A DNA stretch of 35,378 bases. Source: Chloroflexi bacterium UBA4733 (GTDB lineage Bacteria; Chloroflexota; UBA4733). The stretch lies in assembly GCA_002404055.1 (NCBI GenBank), contig DHIZ01000402.1, forward strand, positions 1-35,378, read 5' to 3'. Position 1 is the first letter of the stretch, and every line of letters starts with the position of its first letter. Under the pieces are notes generated by a model. It had not been told where the DNA came from. It saw only the letters and a program-made list of their open reading frames with translations, and made no database searches. Of this stretch, positions 1 to 8,487 are shown in pieces. Made by a program: the position numbers and the translations under genes.

Positions 1-90
1 TTTGTTCTGGCTACGTGCTTAGATGCGCGATGCCAGAGTTCCGGTGTGTGGGACACCAGGCTGGCGGCGCATCACGAAGGGAGCATCCCT

Positions 91-873
91 GTGCAACCGC
101 GTGCTGCGGCGTTCTCCGGCTGGCCCCTGCTCCTCTTCGGTCTGATACTGGGTGTCAGTATCGTTGTGGGCACGATGATCGTGGCGCGCACGATCACCTA
201 TGTCAAGACGTTCGACAACGCGCAACTCACGGTCACTGGCTCGACCGAGCAGCGCATCACGTCCGATCAAGTCACCTGGTCAAGCAACTTCACGCGCACT
301 GTTCCGGCGGACGGCCTGAAAGACGGCTATGGCCAGATGAAGCAGGATCTCAGCCTGGTGCTTTCCTACTTTCAGGCGCAGGGCGTGACGGATAGCGAGA
401 TCACGGTGGCGCCGGTGATGATGAACCCGATCTACAACAACTGTACGGCCAACGGCAAGCTGCCCGTCAGCAGCGGCTGCGTCAACAGCATCGTCAGCTA
501 TCGCCTCTCCCAGAACATCCAGGTGAACTCGGGCAATGTGCAGCAGATCACCAAACTGGCGCAGGACTCGACGAGCCTCATCAACCAGGGCGTCGTCTTC
601 TCCACGCAGCGCCTGGAGTACTTCTACAGCAAACTGGCCGGGCTGCGCGTGCAACTCCTGGCCGCTGCCACCAAGGACGCCCAAGTACGTGCCCAGAAGA
701 TCGCCCGGAGCACCGGCAGCCAAATCGGCCACCTGGTGTCGGTCAGCACCGGCGTCATCCAGATCACGCCGGTGAACTCGACGGAGATCTCCAACGGCGG
801 CACATATGACACCTCGACCATCGACAAGCAGATCACGGCGGTGGTGCGGGCCTCGTTCGTGCTGGGGCAGTAA
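91..873 (+). CDS. SIMPL (DUF541) domain membrane-anchored protein
   Basis: The product is about 260 aa. An N-terminal hydrophobic segment (roughly residues 10-32, WPLLLFGLILGVSIVVG) suggests a signal anchor with the rest outside the cytoplasm. The body reads as a SIMPL/DUF541 domain: it opens with LTVTGSTEQRITSDQVTW and closes with TAVVRASFVLGQ, both typical of the family. The biochemical role of SIMPL proteins is not settled; many are envelope proteins. I chose GTG at 91 because AAGGGAG lies 8-9 nt upstream; the frame is open further upstream to a GTG at 46 with no ribosome site. It stands alone and converges on the oxidoreductase gene at 1012. Confidence 0.8.
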   Translation: MQPRAAAFSGWPLLLFGLILGVSIVVGTMIVARTITYVKTFDNAQLTVTGSTEQRITSDQVTWSSNFTRTVPADGLKDGYGQMKQDLSLVLSYFQAQGVTDSEITVAPVMMNPIYNNCTANGKLPVSSGCVNSIVSYRLSQNIQVNSGNVQQITKLAQDSTSLINQGVVFSTQRLEYFYSKLAGLRVQLLAAATKDAQVRAQKIARSTGSQIGHLVSVSTGVIQITPVNSTEISNGGTYDTSTIDKQITAVVRASFVLGQ

Positions 874-879
874 GAACGA

Positions 880-965
880 GGGCAGCCAGACTGCCCGTGG
901 CAACGGCGGAGCTGGTTCGCGGGCGGCAGTCAGGACGAGCCCGTGCGCCGCGCCAGCCAGGCGCG
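880..965. terminator. Weak hairpins between convergent genes
   Basis: Two small perfect stems lie in the gap between convergent genes: GGGCAG/CTGCCC at 880-896 and CGCGCC/GGCGCG at 949-965, each with a 5-nt loop. Neither is followed by a clear T-run on either strand, so termination is only an inference from position. Confidence 0.25.
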
Positions 966-1011
966 GGCAGCGGCGGCTGGCCGTCGCCAGGATCGGGAAA
1001 CCGCCCGCCAG

Positions 1012-2061
1012 TTAGTACGGGATCTCCGGTGGTCGTACCGCCTGACCGCTGGCGGCGGAGTCGTAGGTGGCCAGGGTAGCCGCGAGGGTGCGCAGGTTGT
1101 CGCGGGCGGAGGACTGAAAGGGTTCGTCAAAGCGCACGGCGTGGGCGAAGTGGCCGATGCAGTCGGTGAACGCCTGCTGGTGCGGCGTGGCCCAGTCGGG
1201 GTAGCGTTCCAGCACGTGCAACGCCTGCGCATCGATCAAGCGCAGTTCGCCGGTGCGTTCGGAGTAGTCCAGCGCGCCATCGCGCCCTTCCGCCCGCCAG
1301 GCGTACTGGGCCTGCTCGGGTGCGCCGCCAGGGGTCACCCAGGAGGCGTCGTGTGCGGACGTCACGCCGTCTTGATGGCCGAGTACCACCAGCGCCATGT
1401 CTTCACCCTGGATGCCACCGCTGACACGGGCCATGCGGGCGTAGACGCTTTCGATCTCGCCGACTAAAGAGCGCGCGGCGTCGATCGAGTGGATCATGGC
1501 TTCGTAGACGATCAACTTCGGCATCTCGGCAAAGTAGGGTTGGTCCAGGAAGACGTGATGCGGCACACGCAAGGCTTGCCGGCCCCAGAGATAGTGGAGG
1601 TAATGGACAGGGCCGATGGCCCCGTCGCGGATCAAGCGACCCATCGCCGCCATCGGTGGCAGGTAGCGCCACATCTCGTTGACCATGAAACGCACGCCGG
1701 CCTGCTCGCAGGTCGTCACCATGGCGGCGGCCTCTTCCAACGATGGCGCTAACGGCTTCTGGCACAGGACATTGATGCCGCGCGCTGCCGCCAAGCCGAC
1801 GAGCATGGTGTGCGTGCCCGGTCTGGTGGCGACATCGACAATGTCCAGGCGTTCCCGATCCAGCATCTGCACGGCGTCGCCATAGACGGCAGTGATGCCC
1901 CACTCCCTGGCGCGTTGCTCGGCTTTTGCCAGATCCTGATCGCAGACGGCGACCAGTTCGGCGTCCGCCGACGCCAGCCAGGCCGGCCCATGCCGGGCCG
2001 AGATGAAGCCACAACCGATCAGGCCCGCCCGCAGGCGCCCGTCATTCGCCATCGTCTTCAC
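1012..2061 (-). CDS. Gfo/Idh/MocA family oxidoreductase
   Basis: 349 aa, the usual length for this NAD(P)-dependent sugar and polyol dehydrogenase family. A Rossmann nucleotide-binding motif lies near the N-terminus (LIGCGFISARHGPAW, about residues 14-28). The family's conserved K-P pair appears as CQKPLAP in place of the usual EKP. The C-terminal half is the alpha/beta substrate domain. Substrate cannot be told from sequence; neighbouring sugar-binding and lactonase genes make a carbohydrate plausible, but they are not in one operon. The start is GTG at 2061; an ATG at 2052 is the alternative, and AGGAG at about 2065-2069 is rather close for the GTG and rather far for the ATG. Confidence 0.88.
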   Translation of the reverse strand: MKTMANDGRLRAGLIGCGFISARHGPAWLASADAELVAVCDQDLAKAEQRAREWGITAVYGDAVQMLDRERLDIVDVATRPGTHTMLVGLAAARGINVLCQKPLAPSLEEAAAMVTTCEQAGVRFMVNEMWRYLPPMAAMGRLIRDGAIGPVHYLHYLWGRQALRVPHHVFLDQPYFAEMPKLIVYEAMIHSIDAARSLVGEIESVYARMARVSGGIQGEDMALVVLGHQDGVTSAHDASWVTPGGAPEQAQYAWRAEGRDGALDYSERTGELRLIDAQALHVLERYPDWATPHQQAFTDCIGHFAHAVRFDEPFQSSARDNLRTLAATLATYDSAASGQAVRPPEIPY

Positions 2062-2171
2062 CGCTCCTGCCTTGTTGCCGCCGTTCGACCGGCGCCGATC
2101 GTCACCGTCCAGCGTCGTGAGTCATACCATGAAGGTACGTCCGTCTTCCTCGACGGAGGAGAAGGTCGGGC

Positions 2172-2185
2172 GATGCATGCGCATC
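2172..2185. promoter_or_regulatory. Inverted repeat upstream of oxidoreductase gene
   Basis: GATGC-ATGC-GCATC is a perfect 5-bp inverted repeat with a 4-bp centre, about 110 bp upstream of the minus-strand oxidoreductase start. It could be an operator, but no regulator gene is adjacent and the site is short. Confidence 0.2.
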
Positions 2186-2267
2186 ATTCGCTCACGTCTG
2201 TACCGCCCATCAGCCGAGAGTACCAGCGGACACAGGCCGAGCAAGCGAACGACTTCCCTTCGCCCAT

Positions 2268-2537
2268 TCAGTACAGGCTGCTATCCGGCATTTCATCCTG
2301 CTCTCTCGGTTCGAAGCGGGTGTCGACGATGCTGGTCCAGATGAAGACGACTGCAGGTATACCAAAGATGAGAAGAAACAGGAGGGAAAGGCTGCTGCCC
2401 TCGGCGGCGGCAAACCGCAGGGTCCACCAGACCACCATGGCAACGGGGAAGGCAAGAAGCATGAGACCCAGACAACCAAGCTCTCGCATCCGCGCCTCGC
2501 TTTCCCCGCTGTGGTCTCTCCACGCAGTGTAGGTCAT
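2268..2537 (-). CDS. Small two-helix membrane protein, unknown function
   Basis: 89 aa. Two hydrophobic segments (about residues 22-42, LGCLGLMLLAFPVAMVVWWTL, and 49-70, LSLLFLLIFGIPAVVFIWTSI) are separated by a short loop, with charged termini, giving a two-helix membrane protein. I do not recognise a family. Start at ATG 2537; the upstream ribosome site is poor. An internal ATG (MRELG, residue 17) would remove only the charged head and keep both helices. It is single-gene and divergent from the solute-binding protein gene. Confidence 0.5.
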   Translation of the reverse strand: MTYTAWRDHSGESEARMRELGCLGLMLLAFPVAMVVWWTLRFAAAEGSSLSLLFLLIFGIPAVVFIWTSIVDTRFEPREQDEMPDSSLY

Positions 2538-2708
2538 TTCGGTCTCGCTTGGCTAGGGCCAGACGAGGCCGGCTGTCGGCAACAAAACGCCGGCCACCTG
2601 CGCACCACAGCTTCCGTTTGACCTGCCCTGGCTTGATTTGTAGAATCGTGGCATACGCCGCCGCGGAATATCTCACCTTAGCGGTAGACGCAGACGAAAG
2701 GAACGCGC

Positions 2709-4211
2709 ATGGGCAAAGCGGAGTTGGTGCGACGGGGGCTCACCCGGCGTCAGGCACTTGGTGTGCTCGGATCTGGAAGTGGCACCGCGGCCGTACTCCT
2801 GCTGGCAGCATGCGGCAGTAGCACATCCGGCGCCAGCAGCAGCACGGCTGCGAGCGTCGCTCCAAGCATCCCGGCAGCCCTCACGTCGACGAGCGTGGCG
2901 ACCGCCACCACGGCAGCGACCGCCACCACGGCAGCGACATTGAGCCAGGCTGTGGCGGCGAACGTCGGGACGGTGACGAAGAGCCAGGGCACGCTGCGCC
3001 TCTTCGACTACGACAGCCAGCCCTCGGAAGCACCCAAGCAGGACCTCCTCAAGCAGTTCACACAACAGACCGGCTTCCAGGTCGAGCTCGACCCGAACAT
3101 CCCCGGCGCCTTCGACCAGAAGTTGCTTGTGCAGGTCGCTTCCGGCAGCGCTCCCGACGTGACGAAGGCCTATGGCGATCCGCTGTTCAGCCTGGTCGCC
3201 GGCGGCGGTATCGCCGATATCACCCCGCTGGTAGCGCGTGACATCAGCACGGCCGAGATTGATGACTTTCTGCCCAGCCAGTACCAGATGTTCATCGACA
3301 AGGGTCACCAGTACGCCCTACCGAAGTACGTCTCCAGCCACCTTTATTTTGGCAACAAGGCCATGTTCCGCCAGGCCGGCCTCAGCTTCCCGACGGCAAC
3401 CACGACTTGGGATCAGTTCGTCGCCATGGGGGGATCGCTCACCAAGAAACAGGGCGCCGCGTACAGTCAGTTCGCCCTCAGTAGCGGCATGGCCAACCTG
3501 AGCGGCTTCCTCTCCCAGATCGTCTGGAGTTGGGGCGGCGAAGTTGTCGATCCCAAAGACAACTCTATCTGCTTGCTGGATCAGCCGGCGGCGCTGGACG
3601 CCTTGCAGTACGTCCAGGATCTCATCTGGAAGCAGCACATCGCCCCGCAGCCGACCGAAGTCACCGCGTTAGGCAAGGATGCCTTCGGCAACGCCAGGTT
3701 CGCCACGGAAGAGAGTGGCTCCGCGTCGCTGCGCGACCTACGCCTGAATCATCCCCAGATGGAACTGGACTTCTTTCTCAATCCCCTAGGACCCACGGGG
3801 ACGACAGCCAACTATCACACCACCGACTGCTATGCCATGTTGAAAGGCAGTCAGAGCAAGAACACCGACGGCGCCTGGCAACTGCTGCGCTTCGTCACCG
3901 CACCAACCTGGGAGCGTATGCTGATCGAGCAGGAGCAGATGCAACCGGCGCGCCAGTCCCTGGCCAAAGAATGGCTGGCGAGCGTGCGATCGGTCACGCC
4001 GACGCTACAGTCCGCCAACCTGGAAGCCTTCCTCACCGCCCTCACGCAGGCACGGCCGCAACTGCGCTTCTCCAACGGCCCGAAGGCGCTGGCCATCCTC
4101 AACCCGGTGATCGACGCCGTCTACAACAAGAACACGACGCCGGCGCGCACCGCCTTCACCCAGGCGGCGCCGCAGGTGACCGCGGCATTGAAGGCGGCCA
4201 GCACGTCCTAG
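2709..4211 (+). CDS. ABC transporter extracellular solute-binding lipoprotein
   Basis: 500 aa. The N-terminus has a twin-arginine-like motif (LTRRQALGVLG) followed by a hydrophobic stretch and a lipobox ending LLLAAC at about residue 35, so the protein is probably exported by Tat and lipid-anchored. A Ser/Thr/Ala-rich linker follows (about 36-85, with a short ATTAAT repeat). The body has the family 1 (sugar) binding-protein pattern: LLKQFTQQTGFQVELD, APDVTKAYGDPLF and WQLLRFVTAPTWERML. No permease or ATPase gene lies next to it, so this is an orphan binding protein in this window. The ligand is unknown; carbohydrate is the family default. Confidence 0.88.
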   Translation: MGKAELVRRGLTRRQALGVLGSGSGTAAVLLLAACGSSTSGASSSTAASVAPSIPAALTSTSVATATTAATATTAATLSQAVAANVGTVTKSQGTLRLFDYDSQPSEAPKQDLLKQFTQQTGFQVELDPNIPGAFDQKLLVQVASGSAPDVTKAYGDPLFSLVAGGGIADITPLVARDISTAEIDDFLPSQYQMFIDKGHQYALPKYVSSHLYFGNKAMFRQAGLSFPTATTTWDQFVAMGGSLTKKQGAAYSQFALSSGMANLSGFLSQIVWSWGGEVVDPKDNSICLLDQPAALDALQYVQDLIWKQHIAPQPTEVTALGKDAFGNARFATEESGSASLRDLRLNHPQMELDFFLNPLGPTGTTANYHTTDCYAMLKGSQSKNTDGAWQLLRFVTAPTWERMLIEQEQMQPARQSLAKEWLASVRSVTPTLQSANLEAFLTALTQARPQLRFSNGPKALAILNPVIDAVYNKNTTPARTAFTQAAPQVTAALKAASTS

Positions 4212-4277
4212 CGCGGCGCATCAATGAAGGCAAAGACGTGCTGCCACTGCCCCTGTAAGGGGTTGAGATTCGTCGCG

Positions 4278-5402
4278 TCAGCCCGGCGCCGCGCCTTGGG
4301 TCTGCACCAGCAAGGCGTACAACGACTGACTGGCGCACATGAAGAGCACGTTGCGTTTGGGGCCGCCAAATGCCACGTTGGCGCAGACTTCCGGTAAGCG
4401 GATGCGCCCGAGCAGTTTGCCCGCCGGGCTGTAAATCAGCACGCCGGAGTAGCCAAGCTGCGAACTGGAACTGCTGATCCAGAGGTTGCCGTTGATGTCG
4501 GCACGTATGCCATCCGGTCCGCAATGGATGCCGTCTACCCGCATGTCGGCGAACGGACGCATGTTGGTGAGCGTTGTACCCGCCACGTCAAAGGCAACTA
4601 CCGCGCGCTTCCCGTCCGGTCCGGGGTCGCCGGCGAACTTGCCGGTGCTAACGACGTACAACGTCTTGTAGTCAGGGGAGAAGCAGATGCCGTTCGGGTA
4701 CGGTAGGTCATCCCCGCTGACCACCACGTCGAGCTTGCCGCTGGGGTCCCAGCGATAGGTGTTCGTCGGCAGTTCCCGGCGTTTGCCGCCGATGTCGCCG
4801 GCAAGTTGGCTGCCAACGCGCGGGTTGAGCAGCCCCGCCGGGTTCGACATCCCGCCCGCGAAGTCCGGGTGCCCCTCCGAGAGTGATCCACCGTAGGGCG
4901 GGTCAGTAAACCAGATACTGCCGTCCGGGTGCGGTACCAGGTCGTTCGGCGAGTTGAGCGGCTTGCCTTCAAACGAGTCGGCGATGACCGTGGCCGAGCC
5001 GTCGTGTTCCCAGCGGACGACGCGCCGGAAGAAGTGCTGGGCGGAAAGCTGGCGCCCCTGAAAGTCGAACGAGTTGCCGTTACTGTTGTAGGAAGGGCTG
5101 CGGAAGGCGGTGACGCGACCGTCCTCCCAGAGGTAGCGCCGCTGGACATCCCCCACCACGTCGCTGAAGACCAGGTATTGGCCCTGGCTGGACCAGGCAG
5201 GCCCTTCGGCCCAGGTACCACCCGTCCACAGGCGCCGGATCACGGTGTTGCCGACCAACGAGGGGCGCAGGGCAGGATCAATCACGATGACGTCAGGGTC
5301 CGGGTAGGACGACGGCGGCGCGTTCCGCCCCCAGCGCCGCGGTGGATTCGTCACCACGCTCGGCGGCGTGGCGATCACTGCTTGACTCTGTTCGTCGGGC
5401 AT
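4278..5402 (-). CDS. SMP-30/gluconolactonase-like beta-propeller protein
   Basis: 374 aa. The protein carries signature stretches of the SMP-30/gluconolactonase/LRE family of six-bladed metal-dependent lactonases: WAEGPAW near residue 65, LNSPNDLVPHPDGSIWFTDP in the middle, LPYPNGICFSPDYKTLYV and GIRADINGNLWISS toward the C-terminus. Conserved Glu, Asn and Asp residues within these motifs usually bind the divalent metal. No signal peptide is evident. ATG at 5402 is preceded by GGAG at a spacing of about 8 nt. It converges on the solute-binding protein gene; a short CCCC/GGGG hairpin lies in the 66-bp gap. Confidence 0.88.
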   Translation of the reverse strand: MPDEQSQAVIATPPSVVTNPPRRWGRNAPPSSYPDPDVIVIDPALRPSLVGNTVIRRLWTGGTWAEGPAWSSQGQYLVFSDVVGDVQRRYLWEDGRVTAFRSPSYNSNGNSFDFQGRQLSAQHFFRRVVRWEHDGSATVIADSFEGKPLNSPNDLVPHPDGSIWFTDPPYGGSLSEGHPDFAGGMSNPAGLLNPRVGSQLAGDIGGKRRELPTNTYRWDPSGKLDVVVSGDDLPYPNGICFSPDYKTLYVVSTGKFAGDPGPDGKRAVVAFDVAGTTLTNMRPFADMRVDGIHCGPDGIRADINGNLWISSSSSQLGYSGVLIYSPAGKLLGRIRLPEVCANVAFGGPKRNVLFMCASQSLYALLVQTQGAAPG

Positions 5403-5611
5403 CCTGGTATCTCCGCTACTGCATACCGCTGGACTGCCAGCTCGCGCGACCCGACACTATACGCTGACCAGATAGATGTCAAGCTCAACACGCAGCGGCG
5501 GTGGGCCGCAAGCGAACGGTGATTGTACTCTCGGCCACATCATCCCTCCCCTTCTCAACGTCTGCTTGCCATGCACGGCTTTGCGGTTCACCTTGCAGGC
5601 CGCGCAGCCCT

Positions 5612-6124
5612 CTACCGGTACAACACATACCCGGCAACTCCCGCGAAGCCGAGGATGGCGACCAGGGGGATACGGCCTGTCAAGGCCAGCCCTGAGGCTG
5701 CTGCCGCGATCAACCAGCCGGACCAGGTGATCTGCCGTTGCTGCAGTATCGTCCAACAGACGTAGATGAAGATGCCGATCACCGCCAGGGAGATGCCCCG
5801 CATCAGGCCGGCAGTCCAGCGCTGGCCGGCAATCCGGGCGTAGCCGGCTGCCACGGCCAGCACCAGGAACGGTGGCAGCGTGATCGCCAGCAGAGCCAGG
5901 CCGGCTCCCGGCAAGCCGTAGGTCAGGTAGCCCAGGCTGATCGCCCACAGCCCGTTCGGTCCCGGGCTGATCTGCCCGATGGCGATCGACTGGCTGAACT
6001 CGCTCTCGGCGGCCCAACCGTTGCCCAGCAGGTCTTGATGCAGGCTGGGCAAGTTGCTGAAACCGCCGCTGGAGAAGAGCGACGCCTTCAGAAAGAGCAG
6101 GAAGTAGAGCAGCGGGTTGATCAC
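5612..6124 (-). CDS. chrA: Chromate transporter, second short CHR-domain subunit
   Basis: 170 aa with about five hydrophobic segments. FLKASLFSSGGFSNLPSLHQDL and IAIGQISPGPNGLWAISLGYLTYG are CHR-domain signatures (the SPGPNG motif and the SFGG-like opening). Full-length ChrA has two fused CHR domains of about 400 aa; here each half is its own gene, as in known short-chain CHR pairs. The start codon overlaps the stop of the upstream half by 4 bp (ATGA at 6121-6124), so translation is coupled. The role would be proton-linked chromate or sulfate-type anion transport, inferred from the family. Confidence 0.85.
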   Translation of the reverse strand: MINPLLYFLLFLKASLFSSGGFSNLPSLHQDLLGNGWAAESEFSQSIAIGQISPGPNGLWAISLGYLTYGLPGAGLALLAITLPPFLVLAVAAGYARIAGQRWTAGLMRGISLAVIGIFIYVCWTILQQRQITWSGWLIAAAASGLALTGRIPLVAILGFAGVAGYVLYR

Positions 6125-6756
6125 GCCGAGGACTCGCTCCCCGCGCGGCTGTCGCCGTTTGGGGCGGCGCGAGCGCGCCAGGGTGTGAAGATCATTGCCC
6201 CGAGCAGCGCCACGCCGAGTATGACCACGACGACGGAGAACCGGAGGAGGATCAGGACGAGCGCGCTCCCCAGTAACAGCAGCACACTCAGGCTCAGGGC
6301 CGACAGCCCTTCCTTCCGGGCAGCATACAGAACGGGACGGGCGAAGTTCCAGGCAACCACCGCCATGATGCCCGCTGTCGCCGGGATGACGCCGCGCAGG
6401 ATGGCCTGAATCGCCGGACTGTGCTGGACCACTTCAAACCCGGCAGCCAGGCCACAGGTGACGCCAGCGCTGGGCACGAGCAGCCCGGCCAGCGAGGCGG
6501 CAATGCCGCGCTTGCCCCCCAGTTTGCGCCCGATCAGGATCGTCAGCGCGATGATGTTGATGCCGGGCGTGAACTGGCACAGGTTCCAGAAGTGCAGCAA
6601 CTCGTCCGAACCGACCCAGGAGCGTCGCTCCACGAAGGCCCGACGGATAAGCAACTGGGTCGACGCCCCGCCGCCAAAGGACTGGATGCCGATGGCCGCC
6701 CAGATCCACCACAGCGCCCGGATGCTGGGGCGTTCGAGATCATGCTCGTCGGGCAT
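6121..6756 (-). CDS. chrA: Chromate transporter, first short CHR-domain subunit
   Basis: 211 aa with several membrane helices. It carries the CHR opening IGIQSFGGGASTQLLIRRAFVERRSW and the motif LCQFTPGINIIALTILIGRKLGG, corresponding to the PGP/PGI motif region of ChrA. ATG 6756 has a purine-rich GGGGGAAGAACGAG tract upstream. The frame is open beyond it to 6840, but that longer version would run into the divergent gene at 6825 and lacks a ribosome site. It forms a two-gene operon with the next CHR gene. Confidence 0.85.
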   Translation of the reverse strand: MPDEHDLERPSIRALWWIWAAIGIQSFGGGASTQLLIRRAFVERRSWVGSDELLHFWNLCQFTPGINIIALTILIGRKLGGKRGIAASLAGLLVPSAGVTCGLAAGFEVVQHSPAIQAILRGVIPATAGIMAVVAWNFARPVLYAARKEGLSALSLSVLLLLGSALVLILLRFSVVVVILGVALLGAMIFTPWRARAAPNGDSRAGSESSA

Positions 6757-6824
6757 CTCGTTCTTCCCCCTGATCGCCGTACACTGTCTCACCGGCCGTT
6801 CACCGTTGAGAGACGAGGTACCAT

Positions 6825-8441
6825 ATGCGCCTGCTCCCACTCCTGGCGTCGCTGCTCCTCCTGGTAGCGCCCGTCACACCACCAACTCTTGCGCAGAGTA
6901 CACCAGACTGCCGGTTTGTGTTGGGCTTCCAAACACTGCACGACCTGATCCCTGCCACCGTCGGACCGTGCCTGGACGACGAGCAACACAACCCGACCAA
7001 CGGCGATGCCCTCCAGCACAGCGCCAACGGCCTGCTCGTGTGGCGCAAGGCTGATAACTTCACTGCCTTTACAGACGGCTACACCAGTTGGGTCAACGGC
7101 CCCTATGGTGTCCAGCAGCGTCTCAACACCGCGCGTTTCGCCTGGGAAGCGAATCCGGATGGCTTGCCGGTGGTGGGCGCAGCGCCAACTACGAACGGTG
7201 ACTGGCCGACGTACCACCATGACCCTTCCCGTGACGGCGTGGCGGCTGCGACGCCGCCTATCGCCAGTCCGCAAGCCCTGTGGCAATCGCCGATACTGGA
7301 CGGTTCGATCTATGCCGAGCCGCTCGTCGTCGGCAGTCACGTCTTCGTGGCCACCGAGAACAACACCGTCTATTCGCTTGATGTCACAACAGGCGAGGTC
7401 GTCTGGCAAACACACCTGGGTGCGCCGGTGCGTGGCGCCAGCCTGCCCTGTGGTGACATCGATCCCGTCGGTATGACCGGCACCCCGGTCATCGACCCAG
7501 CAACCGGCACCTTGTACGCGGCCGGCTTCGTGCAACCGGGTCAAGACGTGCTCTTCGCCATCGACATCGCCACTGGTGCTACCCTTTGGCAGCGCCCGAT
7601 CGATCCAGCCGGGAGCAACCCTGCTCTCCAGGGTCAGCGCGGAGCGCTGGCCTTCGCCAACGGTACGGTGTACGTGCCCTTCGGCGGCCGTGATGGCGAC
7701 TGTGGCCGCTATCACGGCCTGGTCGTCGGTGTGCCCGCGACGGGCGCCGGCCCGTTGAGCGTCTACCAGACGCCGACCACGGCGGGCGGCGGCATCTGGG
7801 CCCCATCTGGACTGGCCGTCGACGGCAGCGGCGCAGTCTACGTCACCACCGGCAACGGCGGATCGAGCAGCTTCGACTACTCCGACAGCGTCATCAAACT
7901 GTCGCCCAACCTCGGCCTGCTCGACTACTTCGCGCCCCAAAACTGGGCCCAACTGAGTCGTGACGACATCGATCTCGGCTCCGTCGCCCCGTCGCTGCTG
8001 GACAACGGCTTGCTCTTTCAGGTCGGCAAGGCGGGCGTGGGCTACCTGCTGCGGACGGCGCAGCTCGGTCAGATTGGCGGTGAAGCCTTCTCGGCTCAGG
8101 TCTGCGCCTCTGGCGGCGTTTTCGGCGGCGTCGCCTATGCCGCTCCCTACATCTATGTGCCGTGCGGCGATGGGATGGTCGCCCTGCAACTGGACGGCAG
8201 CACGCCATCCTTCAGCGTCGCCTGGCGGAACAATGCCGTACACGGCGGCGCGCCGGTTGTGGCGGGTGGAACCCTCTGGATGATCAGCCGAAACGGCACC
8301 CTTTCCGGTCTGGATCCGATAACCGGGCAAATACGCAGCCAGACGGCGGTCGGCGCGTCGGCGACATCCTTCCCCAGCCTTGCAGCGGCCCCCGGCCGGC
8401 TGTTCGTTCCAGCGGGAACGCGCCTGGTGGCGCTGGGCTAA
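6825..8441 (+). CDS. Secreted PQQ-type beta-propeller repeat protein
   Basis: 538 aa with a classical signal peptide (MRLLPLLASLLLLVAPVTPPTLAQ). Residues of about 25-120 form a separate module containing LHDLIPATVGPCLDDEQHNP, LLVWRKADNFTAFTDG and GPYGVQQRLNTARFAWE, which I associate with exported Chloroflexota proteins. The remainder is a run of PQQ-like blades (for example NNTVYSLDVTTGEVVWQTHLG and LLFAIDIATGATLWQRPI). There is no evidence for bound PQQ or a dehydrogenase active site, so scaffold or extracellular binding is as likely as enzyme. ATG 6825 is preceded by GAGG with 7-nt spacing. Single gene, divergent from the chromate transporter pair. Confidence 0.82.
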   Translation: MRLLPLLASLLLLVAPVTPPTLAQSTPDCRFVLGFQTLHDLIPATVGPCLDDEQHNPTNGDALQHSANGLLVWRKADNFTAFTDGYTSWVNGPYGVQQRLNTARFAWEANPDGLPVVGAAPTTNGDWPTYHHDPSRDGVAAATPPIASPQALWQSPILDGSIYAEPLVVGSHVFVATENNTVYSLDVTTGEVVWQTHLGAPVRGASLPCGDIDPVGMTGTPVIDPATGTLYAAGFVQPGQDVLFAIDIATGATLWQRPIDPAGSNPALQGQRGALAFANGTVYVPFGGRDGDCGRYHGLVVGVPATGAGPLSVYQTPTTAGGGIWAPSGLAVDGSGAVYVTTGNGGSSSFDYSDSVIKLSPNLGLLDYFAPQNWAQLSRDDIDLGSVAPSLLDNGLLFQVGKAGVGYLLRTAQLGQIGGEAFSAQVCASGGVFGGVAYAAPYIYVPCGDGMVALQLDGSTPSFSVAWRNNAVHGGAPVVAGGTLWMISRNGTLSGLDPITGQIRSQTAVGASATSFPSLAAAPGRLFVPAGTRLVALG

Positions 8442-8487
8442 CGACGTCGGACGTCGACGCCAACGGCATGCGGACGTTACGTCCGAC

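Noticed and set aside
280..903. 207-codon minus-strand open frame opposite the SIMPL gene
   Set aside because: Anti-sense shadow of a high-GC gene: Arg/His/Asp-rich without motifs; the plus-strand frame has a signal anchor and family signatures.
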